Assembly (NCBI GenBank): GCA_021399445.1
Contig: JAJTUQ010000002.1
Coordinates: forward strand, 62,001-126,000
Source of the DNA: Xylogone sp. PMI_703
Taxonomy: Eukaryota; Ascomycota; Leotiomycetes
Direction: 5' to 3'
DNA: 64,000 nt
In this document: positions 35,355 to 48,506 of the stretch, piece by piece
Layout of the letters: each line of letters begins with the position of its first letter
Numbering within the stretch: position 1 is the first letter of the stretch
Translations under genes and position numbers: made by a program
Notes under the pieces: model-generated
Databases searched by the model: none
Seen by the model: the letters and a program-made list of their open reading frames with translations, nothing else
Told to the model about the DNA's origin: nothing

Positions 35355-36729
35355 TCAATCGAAAGAACCAAAAGCATCGTTGTTCACAAAATTCTTGCAA
35401 AAGTCCTCATCAAAATTTGAGCCTTCTTCATCGCTACGATAAACTTCATCTGAATCCTCTTCATCACTGGAACTCGAGTCGTCAGATTCAGACTCTTCGT
35501 GAGATTCAGACTCTGGCTGGTACTTTCCAAATACACTTTCAATTCGACGATTGATTTCATCAGCTAAATCAAATGCAGCCACGTTTTGTGAGGACGAAGA
35601 TTCTCCTGTGAGTTCTCCGCAAGCCTTTGCAAAACGGATAATGAGGTCGGAGATACCGTCGAGCTGCCCACAAGTTGCTTTTACCTGGTCTGAGAAGGCA
35701 TCCTTTTGCCTTTTCAAAAATGTGTTGTCTTCTTTCATTACAATTCCCCCGACATTGACAGATGGAAGACTTTGCTGAAATAGTCTCTCAAGTTTCCTAA
35801 TGGTAAGTCCTCCATCCTCGTCATCGCTGTCATAATGGCTTTTATTGTCATAGTGACCAATGAGCAAGACCTCCTTACTACCCACAGCATCAGCTAACTC
35901 ATGCCACCGTTCAGCTGCTCGGATCGCATGTGCAACTGACACAATCAAATCTGCTGCAATTTTGTCCTCTTGCTCTATCATACTGGAGATGGTGGCAGCC
36001 ATGGCGATCTTTGCAGCCTTCGATTGACTTTTTGTGATCCTTATATAGCTCGAGAAGTTTTTCACGCAACACTAACGTCATAATAAATCGTGTTTGGCCG
36101 CGTAGTCTAATTCAAAATCAAGCCTATCAAACAGATCTCTAATGAAGTTGCTATCGCTTTTCGGGAGGGAAGCTCGGGCCAAACACCTCCACGAAATTGA
36201 TCTCAGGGCAATGAATAGCCCAGAACACTTCGATGTTGGTTGGATATCTTTAATTGATGTGTCAAAAAGAGTTGCAGGGGGTCGCTCGGATGTAGCAGGA
36301 TTTGTAGTTATCAAGCTTTCCGGGTTTGGAAGGGAACTGTCATGGAAAGGATTTAAAAATTGCGGTACCTTGAAACTAAAATCGAACTCAAATGGCCGAA
36401 CACTTTTGGGGATACTGGAATCTTCCCCCCTCTCGAAACTGAAATTAAACACAAACGACTGTGAGCTCTTGGAAGCATCGGAATCCATCCGCGACTGCAT
36501 CTTGGCGGTCATATTTTGTGAGCAGTAATAATCAAATTTGATACAGCGATCACATCGTTGACCAGGCTGAGAGCGATTGATCGGGGTACACTAAGAATCA
36601 GCTTTGAGATCCGCCTTAAGAAATATAGACAAGTACCTTCTGCTTGTCTTGCCGGCAACGTGCACATTTCATAAAGTTCAATTTTCTAGGTACTTTTCCG
36701 GATGATGCATTTCTTGATGGCTGTGGCAT
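35355..36729 (-). CDS. Zinc-cluster-type protein with acidic C-terminus
   Basis: Proposed exons 36,729-36,637, 36,590-36,133 and 36,048-35,355 give about 414 residues. The first two join (46-nt intron) to form a Cys cluster at residues 22-54: C-x2-C-x6-C-x11-C-x2-C-x6-C (CARCRQDKQKC ... CDRC ... C). This is a Zn2Cys6-like cluster with an unusually long 11-residue middle loop. The middle part has no known domain. The third exon is helical (AKIAMAATISSMIEQEDKIAA) and ends in a Ser/Asp/Glu-rich acidic tail that could be an activation region. Without the second intron, two in-frame stops (36,078-36,080 and 36,072-36,074) would break the frame. That intron would use a poor donor (GTTTGA), so the alternative is a damaged gene. 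Confidence 0.6.
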
Positions 36730-37472
36730 GATGAAGTAGGTAACTAGGCTGAGCTAAGAGCAGCTTTCATAGGCGGCTTGAAGTGGAGTATGAGTGAATG
36801 ATTGAAAACTGACACAAGTGATAAAAAGCAACGGTAAATCAATGAAGTAAAGAATGAAGAAATGAGAGTTTGGGCGGAATTCTGTCTCTTCTTATGCATG
36901 TTGCCTCTCATATTCGCACTGTGTTATTTGCAGCTCATTGATGCTTCGCGTAATCGCACTGATCTTCTACTTTTGGATTCGCACTGGCAAGCTGGTCTAC
37001 AAGGAGTGCGAAAACCCAAAGCGGTGAGGTGGTGGTACTTTGATGCCTCAGGCATAGAATTCCCGAGTTTACGGTTAAGAAATTAATCAAGCTGAAAGAA
37101 TAGAAAAGGGATCGTCCTCTGCACAGGAGGCGTCGACTAAAATTAGCTAGGATATTCTCACAGAGTCCCCAGATAAAGTTTAGGTATCTGGGAAGTTGCA
37201 TATCCTTGGGTGAGGTCTTTGTGCCTAAGAGATCCGTGAAGTGGCTGGAGGAAACGCTGGCGAGACAGAATTGCAAACATCGACCAAGCAGCCTTACTAG
37301 CCCGCTCATATTGTTGGTGCCCAAACTCGGTATGGCTGCATAAACTGCTGACTCAAATCACCGTAAGGTTCTAGTTTCTTGAGAGTGAAGCGAAGTAGCC
37401 AGCGGTAAAGTCAAATACACCACCAGCCATCAACCATACACATCCCACGCGCCCGCTCTTAGTATTTTCGAA
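36730..37472. other. Divergent intergenic region
   Basis: Promoters of the zinc-cluster gene (-) and the HET gene (+). Overlapping open frames on both strands (36,862-37,324) carry no family features. Confidence 0.5.
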
Positions 37473-40400
37473 ATGCCCGAAACCCCAGCCCAAGCTGGGG
37501 CAGGTGTCATCATTGGTTCGCCAGACACACTCGGAGATCAAGCCTCAAGCATTGAGAACGAGGTTTCCTCGGCGGGCAAACTTGGAGAGGGAAGTGCCCC
37601 AGGGTATCATGAGCTCAGGAATGCTGGCAAAGACATAAGTTTGGCTGTAGTGAGCAAACAGATCCTAGGCCTGAGTGTGGATCAGGAAAAGGCCCCTCAG
37701 TCCCATGCGCTTGAGCATAAAGCGGATAACAGCCCTCAAAATCCTTATGATTATTCTCCTTTGCTAGAGGGGAGTATCCGTCTGCTTAGTCTATTACCAG
37801 CTCAAGATGCGGATGCCCCCATACAATCCCGGCTCTTCGACTACTCATTGCATGAGTCGGGTGAAAAGAAAAATCTGTACGAAGCCCTCTCATATGTGTG
37901 GGGCAGTTCAGATAAACCTTGTACTATCTTTATTGAAGGGCGTTACTTACAAGTCACCACAAATCTCTATGCGGCATTGTTACGTCTTCGAGATCGTTTT
38001 TTTGAGCGAATCATATGGATTGACGCTATTTGCATAAATCAAAGTGATTTGAAGGAGCGAGGCGACCAAGTTCGGTCCATGGCGAACATTTATTATAAGG
38101 CAAGCCGTGTGGTTGTGTGGCTTGGAGAAGCAGAAAACAATAGTGATAAAGCACTCGAGGAAATATGCCTTGCAGTAAATGAACAGTACGATGCGAAACC
38201 TTTGGAGGACAAAACAAATGAGCAAGCAATCCTAACGTTACTTCAACGGTCGTGGTTTCGGCGCATCTGGGTAAAGTCATGATGTTGCAAGATAATTGAT
38301 AGAAATTGTTAACCCGGTTCAGGTACTTCAAGAAGTTGCCGCAGCTCGACATATCATGATTATGTGCGGCTCCGTGGATGTTGATGGATTTGCATTCTGC
38401 TTAGGCTTGCAATCCTTACAGCTCTCCAACGATACCTTTTCAGAATTGCTTAGTCTGGTACGCTCACTAAACTACCTGATAAGGGTGCAGATCTTCCGGC
38501 TCAAAAATACAATCAGTCCGCTGGGTGAAGTTTCTTTGGGGATACGCCCTCTAGGAGAACTGATTAACATGTACCATAATCGCGAGGCTACTGAGCGTCA
38601 CGATAAGATATTTGCCTTAATTGGCATGAGCTCAGATAATCCTAGTGTGGCGGGTTTGTCACCCGACTACACGGTTCCTTGGGAAGAACTCTTTGAGAAA
38701 CTCGTGAAGTTTCTCCTCGGTAGTCAGGTATATGTGAGAACTTGGCCGGATATGGAGGTAGCGGTCATTGAGGCCAAGGGCCGCATTCATGGATGGATAT
38801 CCTCAATTAATGGAGATCAGGGCCGTGATAATAGACAGCAGGTGACCATCATGCAAAAAGGACCACGGAGGAAATTGACACTCTCAGCGTCAGCAAAATC
38901 AGTCCAAGTAGGCGACCTCATCTGCTTATTGCGCGGGGTTTCAAAGCCTGTAATCGCCAGACCACGTAAGGATCACCTTTTGGTTGTTATGATTGCGGTA
39001 CCACTGGAGGATGAAAGAACTAAGACTAAAAGTACTCGACCACCAGAAGAGGCAGAATCCTTCCCACGTGACATTCTACTTGTCTGGGACTGGGAGAAGT
39101 CCCAGGAGGTATTACAAGGTCAACAAGGAGACATACTGCTAAGCAGCCGAATACCTTCGTATTTGAATGCGGAGATGAAACGTCCTTTGGAGAAAATTAC
39201 CAGATTACAGAATATGGTGCAGATCCTAGAAGACGTCGAACAGTATGAACAAGCTGAAAATAGTTTTCAGGAATTGGTGAAGGACTGCGAGGTGACATTT
39301 GGAGAAGACGATCTACATACTCTAAGAGTCAAAGAGAGACTTGGGGAGGTGTACAACAGAATGTGGAAATGGAAGAAAGCAGTAAATTTGTTTGAGCAAG
39401 TGCTAACAGTGAGGACGAGGGTACAACGGTTGGACCATCAAGATAAGGCAAGGTATTTGGCAAATACTATGACCAACTTAGTATCTATGCTCGAAAGCCA
39501 CAGCTATCCAGAGGAGGCAAAGGTCCAGCTGATATCTGATGTACTTGGAGGAAGAGGAGACAGGGTGCAGATTACAGAAGAGGCGGCGATCAGCATTGCA
39601 GAATATTTTGATCCGGAGGTAATGAGAAGGCTGCTTGACCGAACAGAAGACGAAACCCAGACCACAGAACAGTATGTTCGAATTATGGATTCATTATATC
39701 AGGAAAAGATGCACTGGTTGTCGAACCAAATATGGAACGCCCAGATCATGCCAGAAATGCCAAAAATGCCAAAAATACTAGAAGCAGAATGGAAGCAGGA
39801 TAAAGTGTCTGAATTAGTAAGATCGTTTCTTAGAAAAGATGGGATACAAGTCACAGAAGAAATAATGCTGGCAACAGCAAAGAATAGCACAGTTCAGGTT
39901 ATGGAGCTATTACTTAACGAAAAAGGAGATGAGATTCAAATTACCGAAAAAGTGATAATAGCAACGATAAGGAATAAGGTCCGGGAAGGATTTGAGATGG
40001 TGAAATTGTTACATGAGCGAAGAAGAGATGAGATACAAATTACAGAAGAAATAATGATAGCAATAGCAAAGGGCGGTGACACTAAAATAATGGAACTGCT
40101 ACTTGACAAAAGAGGAAACGAGATTCAAATTACAGAAAAAGTGGTAAGAGCAGTGGCAGAAAATAGAGAGGACGGAGCTAAAATGATGAAGTTATTGTTT
40201 GAGCAAAAAGGAGATGAGATCAAGATTACATCAGGAGTAGTAATGGCCACAGTGCAGAGAGGGGCCGGAGATGTGATGAAGTTATTACTTGACCGAAAAA
40301 GAGACGAGATCTATATTACAGAAGCGATGGTAAGGCAAGCGCTGCAGAGTGATGATAGAGGCTTTAGTATCATAACAGTTTTGCTGGAAGACAAGATTGT

Positions 40401-40554
40401 GCTCACAGAACGGGTACTTCAGATCATCAAAAGGAGGGCTACGCGGTTGGACTGGAGGCAGAAAGATTGGATGGGAAGAGAAAGGATAATGAAGCTACTG
40501 CAGGACCGAATGGGAGAGGGGTTTTATAACAAGTATCGTGGAAGAGACGGATGA
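37473..40554 (+). CDS. HET-TPR protein with IxITExV repeats (NLR-like architecture)
   Basis: Two exons (37,473-38,270 and 38,323-40,554; 52-nt intron) give 1009 residues. The intron falls inside the HET domain, so RIW joins VLQEVAAARH, a known HET block. The domain (about 136-285) has YEALSYVWG, IIWIDAICINQSD and RSMANIYYKASRVVVWLGEAE. Residues 557-657 look like kinesin-light-chain-type TPRs (EQAENSFQELVKDCEVTFGEDDLHTL). Residues 677-997 carry degenerate repeats of about 33 residues with the core DEIQITEEV followed by a K/A-rich helix and MELLLD. These resemble ankyrin-like repeats of fungal HET and NLR proteins. The architecture suggests a death-effector domain tied to a sensor. No NACHT or NB-ARC domain is seen between them. 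Confidence 0.9.
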
Positions 40555-43500
40555 GAGCAGTGGTGCAGAGTTTTAGAGCTACTGTTGTCATAGGTGGAGT
40601 CTAAAATGATAGATGATAGATATAGTAAATGGACATTTGATCAGCGCCTGTTCTGTTTGTTTATTTTTACGTATAATAAGGCGAGGATATCTGTCATGTG
40701 ATGGCGTGTTGAAAGCGAACGCTCTGTAATCATAACATATTTAGAAAAGTTAGAAAAGTACTATTTCCCGATATGAGTATTACTATTCTTTAGAGAGGAC
40801 ATTGTGGTCCGTCGTTGGCTTGATGATATCTCTACGTTTTAGCTAATGAGTGGATTTAGCACCAGCGTGAACCAACCAGTCATTGGGCTTCCCGAAACCG
40901 ACTTTGTCCAGATCTAATTACTCTATTCTTAGAAAATAGTGTTCTTGTTAGCCCACATCCTTTGAACGAATATAGTATAACCTGACTAGTTCTATTCTCA
41001 ATACTTCCGTTTTATATTTGGCTATGGTGATCGTATATATTGGAGTGACAATTTACCGCACGTGGTCGGCCTTGTCCGAGGTAAATCAAGGAGATTCATA
41101 TTTAGGAATGAGGAATATGTTTAGATGGTGCACAGAACATACCATCGTAGCTTCTTTCATGGTATTTATCCTAGAAAAAGGAAGCATTTTAACCTACTTA
41201 TATGAGTATACAAAACTGACAACAAAACCTACCTAGAAATAGTTGTTGAGGATTAACGAGAACAGCTATTTAGAACAACAATGAAAAATTGCCATCTATA
41301 GATATTAACATTCCAGGCCGCATGATACAAGTAGTCAGCTTGTATCCTCCCCCGATGTACGGTTCGGTCCGGCTGGCGATAAGAGTGAGATCCCAAGCTA
41401 CCATATTAGGACACTGCAAGATTCAGCCTACCCAGTGGGACAGCAAGTTTAAGAATTAGTCAAATTAGCTCTGAACGGTCCTACGGAGTACAGTACAAAC
41501 ACCCCTCCGTCTCCGTCCGTCGCGCGGAGATAATACAGCCCGTCTAAATTTGAACACAAGTACCAAAGTAGATTCCAAAGAGGGGATAACCTGAGAAGCC
41601 GTTACCGTATTAGTGCTGACGCGGGCGCTGAGAATACCATATCAGTCGCAGCAGCCCTTGTCTACCTTCTTTTGAACATAAAGTGCTGAGTGGGTGAAAA
41701 ACGAGGTAGTTTTGCGAAGCGACTAATCATGCCCGATCTACGATTACAAAATTGGAGGGAAAGGCTTAGCGGTGTTGTTGGCATCCCTTAGCCAGGTAAC
41801 CGTAAACACTCCTCTCCCCTTGAGCGTCAAATTGTCGTTGGGACACTGAATGCCTCGTGGTCTTTGCTTTTTGGTTAATTAAGCTCGTTGATGTGGAATC
41901 ATGGGGCGTATTCGGGAGAAATACTGAATGCGTGTACTTCCGTACTCTCGTGTGAGAATTTCGCGCTGCTGCTGCTGCTGATGACGAACGTTTAATAATA
42001 ATGGGATGATGTGTAATTAATTACTACTGGTAGTTACGTGTCTTACGTACGTATGGGTATGGGCCTCCTATTAACCTCGCATTCGTACCGCAAAAGGGGC
42101 AAGGCGGGATTGTTGGGAGAGAGCATGGATACGCACTTCGCACCGGTACGGGGCACGGGTGGAGGAGCCAGGGGAGCAGGAGAATTTCCTGTTGGTGGAG
42201 TTTGCAATGCACAGGATGGCTTTAAGTTCGTGCTGACATGGGATGGAAATGTTTTGTTTATGCCAAAATAAAAGGGGCATGAAGGGGAATAGTTACTTGA
42301 AGACGGATTTGAAAGCAGGAGTTGAAGGGAAAGCAGGGGAAAGGGCTTTATCAGGATCCCGAAGTTCCGTGCTGGGGTACAGGCCGGGTTCGGAACATCT
42401 TATTTTCCGAACAACGTGTTTTTGACCATTACGGTAGTATGGCGCGAGGAAGACGGATCGATACAGGAGATCACCTTCCTGTAGTGTATCAAAAGGTTGA
42501 AGGAATGAATGTGAAAAGGAAAGTAGCAGCGGGAGTAGTGTTGTGTGGGCGCATCTACAGACTTTATTAGACGCGAGCGCCTGAATTGTTATATAAATAC
42601 GTAAAGTTGTAGTTAGGTACTGTACTTCCGTAGACGAAATTAGAACCAAACAGCAACGCGTGTCTAGATTCTTGGCTCTGGACACGCCTAGCAACTCACA
42701 ACACGGTAATACCTGCCTCACAAACAATGCATGAAATTTCGTCGAGGCTAATAAAAGTCTGGATTTGGTTATATTTAACGTTTTCAGCAAATGCTGAGGT
42801 CACGTGATAGGCCCGCTCGCATTGAGTACGGATGTACACGGTACACCCACGCATCGTGTAAGCAGCTACTTTTGGTTATGACACATTCTTGACTGGCTTC
42901 AAGACTAAAATAGACTTTTATGCAAAATGGACTCGGGCTGGGCCTCTCTAGTGCTAGGGCTTGACGTGGAAAAGTTCAAAAATAGTTGTTCAACGCCGCC
43001 AGAAGAAGCGTAGTCTAGGTGTCCATTTACTTATTGCGAAAAGAAGAAGGCAGAAGCGTGGAGTGGAACAGCTCGAGTTGAGACATTCTCTCAGAGATTT
43101 CTCTTCGCCGCCCAGCCGGCTGTTTCATCCATTAACTGTTTCCGATACTTTTCCGGTACTGGTACTTTAAGGTACAGTACAGTAACAGAAGTTAGCGGTG
43201 AGCACGGTGGATCGTAATACCAAGACACAGATCGACAGCATTCGTAGGCGTCTGTCGCAACCTTCCGCTCCATGTCCATCGTCGTACTCGCCTTGCTGTG
43301 GTAGAGGTACAGTGCTGTAACCTCACGTGATCAGCCATGGAGCCCGACAGATCGGATTGGCATCCGGTGCCTTCGCAGTGATGTTGCACTGGGGCCGGGG
43401 GGACAGGGAGTGATGCGGCGCCTGCAGGCGAAGGGGCCGAAGGTAAAATTATCACTGCATCGGCTACCAAGCACTGTTCGCTTTCAACCTCATCTCCTTT

Positions 43501-44917
43501 TCGAATCCGCCGCATATCCTTCCGCAATGACTGTGATGGTCTTCGCCCAAACAGCGCCGGTGCTCCCTGGCCCCACGTGCGAGAGACTCTGCAAATGTCA
43601 GGACCGCCGTGCCACGCTTGGCGAATAACACTGACTGTGTACGGTCTGAGAACGAGGGCTGAATCGACCCGACCGGCGCTGGTGTCAGGCGCTCCAGCAA
43701 GCCGTCCAGCAATGCGGCTCATTGCGCCATTAGAACATCCCCAATGAAACTCCGGGGCGCGAGCCACCACTCAAGAGCGGGCAGACATCTAATCCGCTGG
43801 CCAGTCTGTTCAAAAGTCCTTCCTGCAGCGAGTCGAGCCCAATAATAAGTGCAGTGCTATGAGTCCCGCTCAGCCCCAAGACATGATCAGACCAGCCAAA
43901 AGCCGAATCGTGGCTGGGCCCCTCATGTACTGTGCTGTACCGTGTACGGTATGGCACTGTGTAGGTGCTTATGCTCATGACTGTGATGCTCGAGCTTTTA
44001 AAAGCTTCACCCAGGGCAACCATACAACGGTCTGCGGCACAGATGATGAACTCTCGCGCCGTCTCTTCCACCAGGAGATCGATTTACCCCTTGCGAAAAT
44101 CCCTATGAGTACCTATCCCTATGAGACATGAACGGAGCACGTCGGTAGTGCGGTAGTTGCGCTCCAGGAAGTGACTTAACATACATGTGGCTTGCTCTTT
44201 GGCTCCTTGGTGTGCTTGGTAATGGACCTGCTCGACGCTGCTTGACGCTTTTGGATGCTTGGGTTGTTGGGGCTCTGCATCTTAACTCAGCCTAGGAAAA
44301 GTCCATTAATAGGTGTTGCCCGCCGCTGAAGCTGAATGACAACGCACCATTTGGTCCACAACTGAGTCAGCTTCGCCAGACCCTTTGCTCCCTCGCCCTC
44401 CTTATTCTCTCCTGCGATCCAGCCTTCTGGAAGACCAGTGAGCGCCGGGCAGAGCCATTAGGCCCGACAAACCATAGGGCGGCAGTACGAATTGGGGGAG
44501 CCTTGAGTGGGAAGGGAAGCTTGTAGGCCTGCGGGACAACGGGAAACCAGGGGCTTGGCTGGTGCGAAGTGGAGGTGGAAGTGGCAGCTGCAACACCACT
44601 GTGGCCCATTCAGGGAGCGAGCAGAAGACGTATTCGCTGGCGTCGCGATATATACTCGAAAGGATCTTTTTTACTTCCTTCGTACCCGCCATCACGACCG
44701 TTCATGATTGCCATGTCTTCCACTTGAGCGAGGTCCTCGCTACTCGGTGTACCGTACGTGTATAGCGACCTCGAACACGAGCCAACGCGTCATCCCGCTA
44801 CGCCTCTTCAGTTCAACACGCTACATACTTTTTTTTTAGTTACATGTTTCTGTCAGAACTACTTTGACCTGCTGCCGTTCGATTTAAGAAAGGCAAGCAG
44901 ATACATTGCTAGACACA
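40555..44917. other. Long intergenic region with GTAC-rich motifs
   Basis: No gene found in 4.3 kb. Many open frames on both strands (for example 192 codons on - at 43,192-43,770) are GC-rich shadows with no domain. Short motifs of the type TACGGAG, GTACAGTAC and GGTACAGT recur (near 41,489, 42,620, 42,830-42,850, 43,155-43,180, 43,305, 43,930, 44,750). A CTG-type trinucleotide run lies near 41,970. A T9 run at about 44,830 lies before the next gene. Confidence 0.45.
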
Positions 44918-47900
44918 ATGTCGCCAGGTAAGCGCTCACGGCGTCGCCGACTTCTGTCCAAACTATACTCTGAATCCAAATCATCTCGCCCACTCGAGCC
45001 AGTGCTGGGTAGCGACGAGAGCCAATCACCTAATTTGTCAGTGCAAACTCCCAAGGAGGAGGACCCCCAGGATAATAAACCAAGGAGTCGAAGTCTTCTC
45101 CAAAGTTTCTCGTCATTGATTCCATCTATTATTCTTCACCCAGTTTCTAAAGATGCAGAAGATTCGACTCCGCCACCCGCTATGCGGAGCAATCCGACGA
45201 TCGGCTCGACCCCGCGAAGCCCACCGTATTTCTCGGACGCAATCGTCTTCGAGTCCCCTATGACGATCGCCCCAAATTTCTCAATAACGCCTTCAACGCC
45301 CGCTACTCCAAAGCGAATGCCGCCGCCAATACCGACATCGTTCTGGAACGACCAACCATCTTCTCGAAGCATTGGTTCTCCTCCGAGGTTGGCTTCTCCA
45401 CCAAGAATAGCTTCTCCGCCGGCAGCCGACACAACAGAAGAACCTGAAGTACGTTTAAGCCCGGCTCGATACCGAAGACCATACCGTTCACCACCAACTC
45501 AAAGATCATCTCTGCCTGTACTGTCCCGTCCACAAGTGACATCTCCTCCCAGTCAGCAACAATATCCACACCAGCAACCAGACGCAGATCCTAGACGTCC
45601 ATCCCTACCCCAGTCACACCTACGTCATGCTTCATTATCTCCGCATGTGGCACTCACTTATACCGGGCGCGATGATCAACAATCTTCTGGAAAACTAAAA
45701 AAGTCGAGTTCCTCCACCGCAATCAACCATTCACGACCCGAGCCAGATTCCCCTCCCGGACGCGCTCAATCGGACGGTCAAACCAGACCACGCGCTGTCT
45801 CAGTAACTCCACAGATCGTACCAGATATCAATATGGCGCCGAGACGGGTATCCCCAGATAATGGTAGACGCTCCACACTTCAGGTTGAGTCCACTGGCGC
45901 AGACAGACGGTCGAGATCTAGAAGACGAAGTTGGGGCCTTGGTGGTCTCCTGTCATCCAGAAATTCATCTCAGGAGCGAACCAATGTTTCAGGTTCAAGC
46001 GCATGGTTGGATGCTGCTGGGTTCAGGACAGATTACGACCTATCTCCATTAATGGCGGGTGATAAGGTGAGGGAATATTTGGAAGCTATTGGAGTTGGAT
46101 GCTAATGATTTCTGCTAGGTACCGGAAATATGGGATGATTCTGGAACTGTATTCGTTTACCTTTTCCCCAAGGAAGCCAATAGTGGACCATCTTTCAGGA
46201 TTCCTTCAGAACTCCTTGCTTCATCTCCAAAGCTCGTCAGTCTCATCCACGGTTCGGTATACTCGGCTCGGCCGCGAGGAAAATCTTTTGATGGAAGAGC
46301 GACCCTTGCAGCGCATGATGCGATGAGAAATCTAGCGGCACGCGGTATAATGTCCCCTCCTATAACACCTCAGATATCCCCACATGGAAGCGAATCAGAT
46401 GGCCACGCAGAATCGATCGGTTCACTCTCCGATGCGCCTAAAGAAGTTCACTTATATTTCCCAGTCGAGCTGAATGAGAGGGTCACCCCAGGATGCAACG
46501 AGTTCTCTCCAGACGACATACAAAATCTTGTCGATGCTCGCAATCTGTTTGCTTTCTTGCTAGCCATCCCCTTGGTTGCAACCCCGAGATGCCCATCTAT
46601 TTTCAACATGCTCTTCTGCATATCCTCTCTCCTTCGGCGGTTTGAGTTCACAAACTTTGATGGTTCAACTTATGGCGAGATTGCTTCCGCAAGCTTCAAT
46701 TCTTATATGGAGGAGTTTGAGTTGGCAGATGTAACTCACAGTCGCGAAAAGACCATTGAGGCTTTGGTATTGGGGGAGCGTATGAGGTCAGCGGATCTGT
46801 ACCACCAAGCATTCGTACATACTGTCGGCAAGTGTGAATCAATCACCTCCATGCAGTCGCCGTTGTTTGATGAGATCTCTCAGAACACACGTAACCGTCT
46901 TCAGAGAGCTCATCTCGACCTCCTTGGAAGGCAGAAGAGCACAGAGGATCGTTTAAACGACTTTTACTTCCCATCCTTATGGGTTGGAATTGCAGCATCT
47001 ACTTCGATTTCTGAGGTTCGGTCTGTTCGTTTCAAGTCCTGGAAATCCGGCTTCTCTTCCATGCGGAGACACGTAATTTCATATTACAAGGACTTGTATG
47101 GTTCCTGGCCACCAAAGCCGAACAGCAAGCGGAATAGCTTTAGTCAAGGTGGGCTAAACCGATTGGTTCTCCAGCAGGTATATAGCGACTTTTGCAACCT
47201 TTACGACCTGTTAGCAGACCGCAAATCTGTCACCACTCGACACGTCGACTCGGTAGACGAATTGGACAAGGGCCCTAACAAAGACACAGCGGCTTTGAGG
47301 AAGATGCTCAGTGAATGGGATCGCTCAGGCGTCCCCGTGCAACCACCTATACCTTTCGATATCCCGATGGTTCCGACGTTAGCGACAATTATGTCCGATT
47401 ACTCTGTGATTTCTACAGATGATCAACGAAAGCTTCGTTCGCGAAAACTCCGCGGGGAGGAATTCCACCAAGTGATGAGCGCGGCTCAAAACACAGCTGA
47501 CTGCGATTTCAGCAATCCCTTCATCGCTAACTTCAAGTTCTTCGAAGAGAAGGAAGCAAAGGGTAAGACTATGCAAGACATTATTGACAACCGTTACGGT
47601 TATTGGATCTTCCTTTATGTTGTGCTCCAGTCACTACCTCTGCTGGTTGTTGACGCTCCTAATCTGAAATATACTGATGGTGTGGAGTACTTTCTCTGCG
47701 AGCCGCCCATTGGCAACGTCCCATGGCTGGAGAACTCCAGTGCCATTTCTAGATCGTGGTATGGTATTCAAGGTGGCAAAGGTGTTGTCAGTCTCCCTAG
47801 CGACGTGGTCAACTATAGCGTGGAAGGCGTTTTTCATCGAAGCCACTGTTGGAAAGTAGCGGAGCAGTGGGTTTCTCTGTTAGAAGGATCGAGCACCTAT

Positions 47901-48506
47901 ACCACTTCCACTGAGAATATCCCAATACCGCCATCCGATACGACTGCAGCTGACTCAGAGCCTCTCGAATACCCTGGTCCAATTCCAAAGGCGATTTCAC
48001 GAACAAATACAGACATATCGTCGGCTCACTCTCGGCGTTCTAGCGCTCCATCTATTCCCATATCCCTTCCGGAGGAGTCGTTTCGTAGCCGAAGTCGCAA
48101 GCGCCAATCAATCGTCTTGGGATTGGAGCAGTTGCCAATACCAGCGGCCATTCCAGAGAATGTAGCTGCCGTTGACGAAGCTAGCGATGTTCTTGCCGGA
48201 GGTACGTCAGGCTCTGCCAGCCCACCACTCGAAGACCCACGATCCCGAGGAACCAGCCCCATCCCTCCCAGCTCTCGCAACCGATACAGGAGAGCCGATA
48301 GAAGAGTGAGTGGCCAGTATACTGAGTCGAGCAACGGTTCCAGAGTTGGCAGTGGCACATACGACATTCCAATTCCTCCCATTCCACAAAATGAAGGTGC
48401 AACTTTCGACAGCATCTTGGGCGAGGATGAGGAAGCTGCTAGACAGAGAAGCCGAAGCAAGAATCGAAGAAAGAGTTGGTTTCCCGACGTCCTGACTGGT
48501 AATTAG
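44918..48506 (+). CDS. Large conserved fungal protein with disordered N- and C-termini
   Basis: Two exons (44,918-46,066 and 46,119-48,506; 52-nt intron) give 1178 residues. The first 380 are a Ser/Pro/Arg-rich disordered region with basic patches. After the splice point comes VPEIWDDSGTVFVYLFPKEANSGPSFRIPSELL, then an ordered region of about 550 residues with many Trp and Tyr residues (WVGIAASTSISEVRSVRFKSW, YVVLQSLPLLVVDAPNLKY). The last 200 residues are again Ser/Arg-rich. From memory this matches a Pezizomycotina-restricted family (catalogued, I believe, as DUF8004) of unknown function. I see no catalytic motif or membrane segment. I took the ATG at 44,918, since the longer frame starts only with TTG. 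Repeated RRRSWGLGG and KNRRKSWFP-type basic motifs may be phosphorylation sites. Confidence 0.85.

Noticed and set aside
43192..43770. A 192-codon minus-strand open frame as a gene
   Set aside because: GC-rich, Arg/Ser-rich, overlapped by several other open frames, starts without a good context and shows no domain.
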